From the NCBI GenBank assembly GCA_023230755.1, contig JALNWS010000055.1, positions 1 through 20,092 of the forward strand: DNA of 20,092 nt. The letters run 5' to 3'. The stretch comes from Azoarcus sp. (GTDB lineage: Bacteria; Pseudomonadota; Gammaproteobacteria; Burkholderiales; Rhodocyclaceae). The position numbers and the translations under genes were made by a program. Positions 16,144 through 20,092 of this stretch are shown here, piece by piece; position 1 is the first letter of the stretch, and every line of letters begins with the position of its first letter. Under the pieces are notes generated by a model that saw nothing but the letters and a program-made list of their open reading frames with translations, was not told the DNA's origin and did no database searches.

Positions 16144-16926
16144 TCAGCCGGCAAAGCGCGCAATGATGACGGAAACATTATCCCGCCCGCCACGGGCAAG
16201 CGCCGCATCGACCAGCCCCTGAGCAAGCTCGGACACCGGCCCTGACGCCCCGAGCAAACGCGCAATTTCACGCGCATCGATCATGTCGGTCAAGCCGTCC
16301 GAGCACAACATGAAACGATCCTGATCCACAAGTTCATGCGCACCGACGTCAACAGCCACTGTTGGCGCCACACCAAGACCACGCGTCAGCAGACCACGAA
16401 CCGGCATCTGCGCCGCCTCGACCGGATCAATGAGCCCGGCATCGACCTGCGCCTGCAACACCGTATGGTCGCACGTCAGTTGCTCGAGGCGCCCCGGACG
16501 CAGCCGGTACAGACGGGAGTCGCCCACATGCGCGTGCACCAGATATTTCCCGGTCACCCATGCTGCCACCATCGTTGCGCCCATCCCGCTCAGTCCTGCA
16601 TTGGCCGCACCGGCCTGAAGAATCGCCTCGTTTGCGTCGTTCAAGCCCTCGCACAACGCACTCTCCATGGCCGCCACCCCATGCCCGGCAGCATCGGGGC
16701 ACCGCTGCAAGCGATCAAGAACGGCACGAACCGAAAGCGCCGAGGCCACATCCCCCCCCTGATAGCCACCCATGCCATCGGCCAGTACAAGCCAGCCATT
16801 GTCAGCATCGATACAGATGGAATCCTCATTCCTGCTGCGAACACGCCCGACATGCGACAAGCCCGCATACTCGAAGCCGGATGCATTCGTCGTTGCAGGA
16901 CAAAGCCGCACCTCGGGCTCAGACAT
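16144..16926 (-). CDS. PP2C-family protein serine/threonine phosphatase
   Basis: A 260-residue, single-domain soluble PP2C phosphatase (PppA/Stp type). The metal-binding motifs are all present: SRNEDS (Glu34, Asp35), LADGMGGYQGGD (Asp50, Gly51), the TMVAAW strand, HVGDSRLYR (Asp136), LCSDGLTD (Asp210) and GGRDNVSVI (Asp249). It is therefore expected to be an active Mn/Mg-dependent phosphatase of phospho-Ser/Thr. The ATG at 16926 has GAGGGGG about ten bases upstream. It is the first gene of the cluster with the FHA protein, MBL hydrolase and GAF-ATPase. In type VI secretion systems a PP2C-FHA-kinase trio acts together, but no such genes are seen here. Confidence 0.95.
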   Translation of the reverse strand: MSEPEVRLCPATTNASGFEYAGLSHVGRVRSRNEDSICIDADNGWLVLADGMGGYQGGDVASALSVRAVLDRLQRCPDAAGHGVAAMESALCEGLNDANEAILQAGAANAGLSGMGATMVAAWVTGKYLVHAHVGDSRLYRLRPGRLEQLTCDHTVLQAQVDAGLIDPVEAAQMPVRGLLTRGLGVAPTVAVDVGAHELVDQDRFMLCSDGLTDMIDAREIARLLGASGPVSELAQGLVDAALARGGRDNVSVIIARFAG

Positions 16927-16984
16927 TTTCGCCGCACCCCCTCAAATCGTCGGGAACATTCTCTGCACTGTAATTCATAGCGCT

Positions 16985-16990
16985 ATTCTA
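16985..16990 (-). promoter_or_regulatory. Candidate -10 box (TAGAAT) for the PP2C gene
   Basis: TAGAAT lies 58 bases before the PP2C start codon and just beyond the sucD terminator. No good -35 element stands at 17 bases, so confidence is low. Confidence 0.3.
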
Positions 16991-17018
16991 GACCGTCCCC
17001 CTGTCGAGCCGGCAGTGC

Positions 17019-17050
17019 AAAAAAAAAGCGCCGGACTCGCCGGCGCCTTT
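17019..17050 (-). terminator. Intrinsic terminator of sucC-sucD
   Basis: Arms 17040-17046 and 17028-17034 (CCGGCGC/GCGCCGG) pair perfectly with a 5-base loop. On the minus strand the hairpin is followed by nine T (17027-17019). It lies 26 bases after the sucD stop codon and closes the operon. Confidence 0.92.
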
Positions 17051-17072
17051 CACTGTCATCGACAGCGATCGA

Positions 17073-17966
17073 TCAGAGCATTGCCTTGAGCAGCTTGGCC
17101 ATCTCGGACGGATCGCGCGTGACCTTGAAGCCACACTCTTCCATGATCGCGAGCTTGGCATCAGCCGTGTCGGCACCGCCGGAGATCAGCGCACCCGCAT
17201 GGCCCATGCGCTTGCCAGCCGGCGCGGTAACGCCAGCGATGAAGCCGACGATCGGCTTCTTCATGTTGGCCTTGCACCACTGCGCAGCTTCAGCTTCGTC
17301 CGGACCACCGATCTCGCCGATCATGATGACCGCGTCGGTATCAGGATCGTCGTTGAACATGCGCATCACGTCGATGTGCTTGAGGCCGTTGATCGGATCG
17401 CCACCGATACCGACTGCAGAAGACTGACCCAGACCGATTTCGGTCAACTGGGCAACGGCTTCATAGGTCAGCGTGCCGGAGCGAGACACCACCCCAATAC
17501 GACCCTTGCGGTGGATGTGACCGGGCATGATGCCGATCTTGATTTCATCAGGCGTGATCAGACCCGGGCAGTTGGGACCCAGCAGCAGGGTTTCCTTGCC
17601 GCCGGCAGCAACCTTGGCCTTCATCTTGTTGCGCACTACCAGCATGTCGCGAACAGGGATGCCTTCGGTGATGCAGATTGCCAGATCGAGGTCGGCTTCG
17701 ACAGCTTCCCAGATCGCGGCCGCAGCACCTGCGGGCGGAACATAGATCACCGAAACCGTGGCACCCGTTTCGGCAGCAGCTTCCTTCACCGAACCGAAAA
17801 TGGGAATATTGAAAATGCTCTCGCCAGCTTTCTTCGGGTTTACGCCGGCGACGAAGCAATTCTTGCCGTTGGCGTATTCCTGGCACTTCTCGGTGTGGAA
17901 CTGGCCCGTCTTCCCGGTGATGCCCTGGGTGATGACCTTGGTGTCTTTGTTGATCAGGATGGACAT
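17073..17966 (-). CDS. sucD: Succinyl-CoA synthetase (ADP-forming), alpha subunit
   Basis: Together with SucC it converts succinyl-CoA, ADP or GDP and phosphate to succinate, CoA and ATP or GTP in the citric acid cycle. The 297-residue protein has the CoA-binding Rossmann domain at the start (QGITGKTGQFHT), the CITEGIP loop (98-104), LGPNCPGLI, and the phosphorylated His256 in GKRMGHAGALISGG. Compared with E. coli SucD from memory, the loop after the first strand reads GVNPKKAG instead of GVTPGKGG, and a few residues are added around AAGGKETLL. AGGAG stands seven bases before the ATG. It follows sucC by 11 bases and ends at a strong terminator. Confidence 0.98.
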   Translation of the reverse strand: MSILINKDTKVITQGITGKTGQFHTEKCQEYANGKNCFVAGVNPKKAGESIFNIPIFGSVKEAAAETGATVSVIYVPPAGAAAAIWEAVEADLDLAICITEGIPVRDMLVVRNKMKAKVAAGGKETLLLGPNCPGLITPDEIKIGIMPGHIHRKGRIGVVSRSGTLTYEAVAQLTEIGLGQSSAVGIGGDPINGLKHIDVMRMFNDDPDTDAVIMIGEIGGPDEAEAAQWCKANMKKPIVGFIAGVTAPAGKRMGHAGALISGGADTADAKLAIMEECGFKVTRDPSEMAKLLKAML

Positions 17967-17977
17967 TCAGACTCTCC

Positions 17978-19138
<1,161 letters not shown>

Positions 19139-19145
19139 GATTGCC

Positions 19146-19228
19146 CTTCGATCGAAGTCGTGGCGTATGGGTCGCCGCGAGCAGGTTGATGGGACGCTTC
19201 GGAGCTTCGCTCCGCGACGGACGCCGTC
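19146..19228 (-). promoter_or_regulatory. Structured sucC leader: tandem hairpins and a palindrome at the ribosome-binding site
   Basis: Two adjacent stem-loops, GACGG-CGT-CCGTC (19228-19216) and CGGAGC-GAA-GCTCCG (19214-19200), lie 60-90 bases before the sucC ATG. The perfect palindrome CTTCGATCGAAG (19157-19146) overlaps the Shine-Dalgarno GAAGGG. No known riboswitch is recognised. A regulatory role is inferred from position only. Confidence 0.35.
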
Positions 19229-19326
19229 TCCCTCGACCGACGCCCACCGCTCTCAGCCAGACCGACTGCGCCTGACCTGTCTATTGGCACGCCCGCTGCA
19301 ATGCGTGGTAACCGCAAGAACGCCAA

Positions 19327-19332
19327 ATTATA
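19327..19332 (-). promoter_or_regulatory. Candidate sucCD promoter, -10 TATAAT
   Basis: A perfect TATAAT on the minus strand lies 42 bases after the DUF2889 stop and about 190 bases before sucC. The -35 region is poor (TCTGTG at 17 bases), which suggests weak or activator-assisted recognition. It implies that sucCD is transcribed apart from the upstream gene. Confidence 0.55.
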
Positions 19333-19373
19333 ACCGTTTTTCCGCAACGCACAGACGGGTGTATGCCTACCCA

Positions 19374-19928
19374 CTATGAAGCGGGGTCTCCCTTGCGGTA
19401 CCACTTGGGGTAATAGCGCTGCACTGCCGCAGACGAAGATTCAAGCGCATGGCAGCGATCGAGCTGGAAGGGCTTCTCTTTCGTGTCTTCGTTGTCGCGC
19501 CGGAACGTCGCAAAAGTCTGGATTGCAGCGGTCGGCAAGGACAACAGCAACTCGGTGATATGCGTACAGCCACTGACGTCGGCAAACATTTCGCCCACGG
19601 TTCGCCTGAACCCGCGCACAAGATTGAGTCCGACCAGTCTTTTGTACACCGGTCCGATGGTGTCGCAATACCCAGGATAAGGCACACTGTCCGAGCAGGC
19701 TTCAGCGGCAATGATATTGAAGCCCTCGTCGAAGGTGACCCGTACCCGCATCAGATGAACGGGGACCCCGGCGGGGCGGACGCCGGAAGCAATCGGGTAA
19801 TCCAGATCCTTGAGATCGGTCAGGCTGGCGTCAAGTTCGAGCATTCCGTCTGCACGCAGAAAGCCTTCGACTTCGATACGTCGGGTATGGGCGCGCTGAC
19901 GCGCAGCGGTTGGCGTTGGAAGCGGCAT
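19374..19928 (-). CDS. DUF2889 family protein, function unknown
   Basis: A 184-residue soluble protein with no signal peptide or membrane segment. It matches the DUF2889 pattern as I recall it: an N-terminal HTRRIEVEGF followed by an acidic strand with LTDLKD, a central VRVTFDEGFNIIAAEACSDSVPYP block, LVGLNLVRGFRR, a DVSGCTHITELL segment with Cys121 and His123, and a C-terminal PFQLDRCHAL. The conserved Cys and His residues could bind a metal, but this is a guess. The ATG at 19928 is chosen because similarity starts there; the frame stays open to 20072 with unrelated sequence. No good Shine-Dalgarno is visible. It lies upstream of sucC but is separated from it by a promoter. Confidence 0.8.
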   Translation of the reverse strand: MPLPTPTAARQRAHTRRIEVEGFLRADGMLELDASLTDLKDLDYPIASGVRPAGVPVHLMRVRVTFDEGFNIIAAEACSDSVPYPGYCDTIGPVYKRLVGLNLVRGFRRTVGEMFADVSGCTHITELLLSLPTAAIQTFATFRRDNEDTKEKPFQLDRCHALESSSAAVQRYYPKWYRKGDPAS

Positions 19929-20092
19929 TTTTACGTACGGTATCGTATGGAGATCCGAGTGTAACCCAAACGCAGGAGCCTCCGTCACGCGCACCTGGCC
20001 GCTGTTTCGGCCAAAAAGGGGGCGGCAGGCGAATTTATTCCGCACAATCGGATAACTTCGCTGGAATACCACTCGAATGTCTGATAAAAACA
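19929..20092 (-). promoter_or_regulatory. Upstream region of the DUF2889 gene
   Basis: No gene is supported in these 164 bases. TTGGGT, 16 bases, then TACGAT stands just before the start codon on the minus strand, and TACACT is an alternative -10. Both are weak matches. Nothing else is recognisable up to the window edge. Confidence 0.25.

Noticed and set aside
16144..16926. PP2C plus FHA genes as part of a type VI secretion locus
   Set aside because: No Tss/Hcp/VgrG genes or kinase occur in the window; neighbours are a GspE-type ATPase and sucCD.

Overview
The window looks like chromosomal core DNA of a GC-rich betaproteobacterium, most likely of the Rhodocyclales (Azoarcus/Thauera-like). 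This rests on the gene order rpe-gph-trpE-trpG-trpD-trpC, the sucC-sucD pair, and the style of the TrpE, SucD and GAF-fused GspE/PilB-like proteins. It is judged from remembered families, not from a database search. I see no tRNA, rRNA, insertion sequence, prophage or CRISPR array. Every gene except the truncated one at the left edge lies on the minus strand.

Left part (1-2413): the C-terminal part of a sodium:neurotransmitter-symporter (NSS) family transporter on the plus strand runs into a convergent Lrp/AsnC regulator. An FKBP-type peptidyl-prolyl isomerase and methionine sulfoxide reductase A follow. Two hairpin-plus-T-tract terminators on the minus strand separate the regulator and the FKBP gene from what lies beyond them.

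Middle (2414-12029, transcribed right to left): rpe, gph, trpE, trpG, trpD, trpC and tamB form one tightly packed run. Several junctions overlap by a few bases (ATGA, TGATG) or have gaps of 3-20 bases. Between gph and trpE is a 245-base gap. It holds a 48-codon ORF with three Trp codons within its last 12 residues, which looks like a trp leader peptide. A plausible sigma-70 promoter and a pair of 9-base direct repeats lie just upstream, inside the 3' end of gph. The envelope biogenesis gene tamB is appended directly to trpC, and no tamA is in view.

Right-middle (12030-16926): a signalling-flavoured cluster encodes a PP2C phosphatase, a two-FHA-domain protein, a metallo-beta-lactamase-fold hydrolase resembling class II cyclic-nucleotide phosphodiesterases, and a GAF-domain-fused type II secretion/type IV pilus assembly ATPase. 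No Ser/Thr kinase and no other pilus or secretion gene is in the window. This is the least understood part.

Right end (17019-20092): sucC-sucD (succinyl-CoA synthetase) has a strong intrinsic terminator, a perfect TATAAT box and a structured leader. A DUF2889-family protein of unknown function lies upstream of it.
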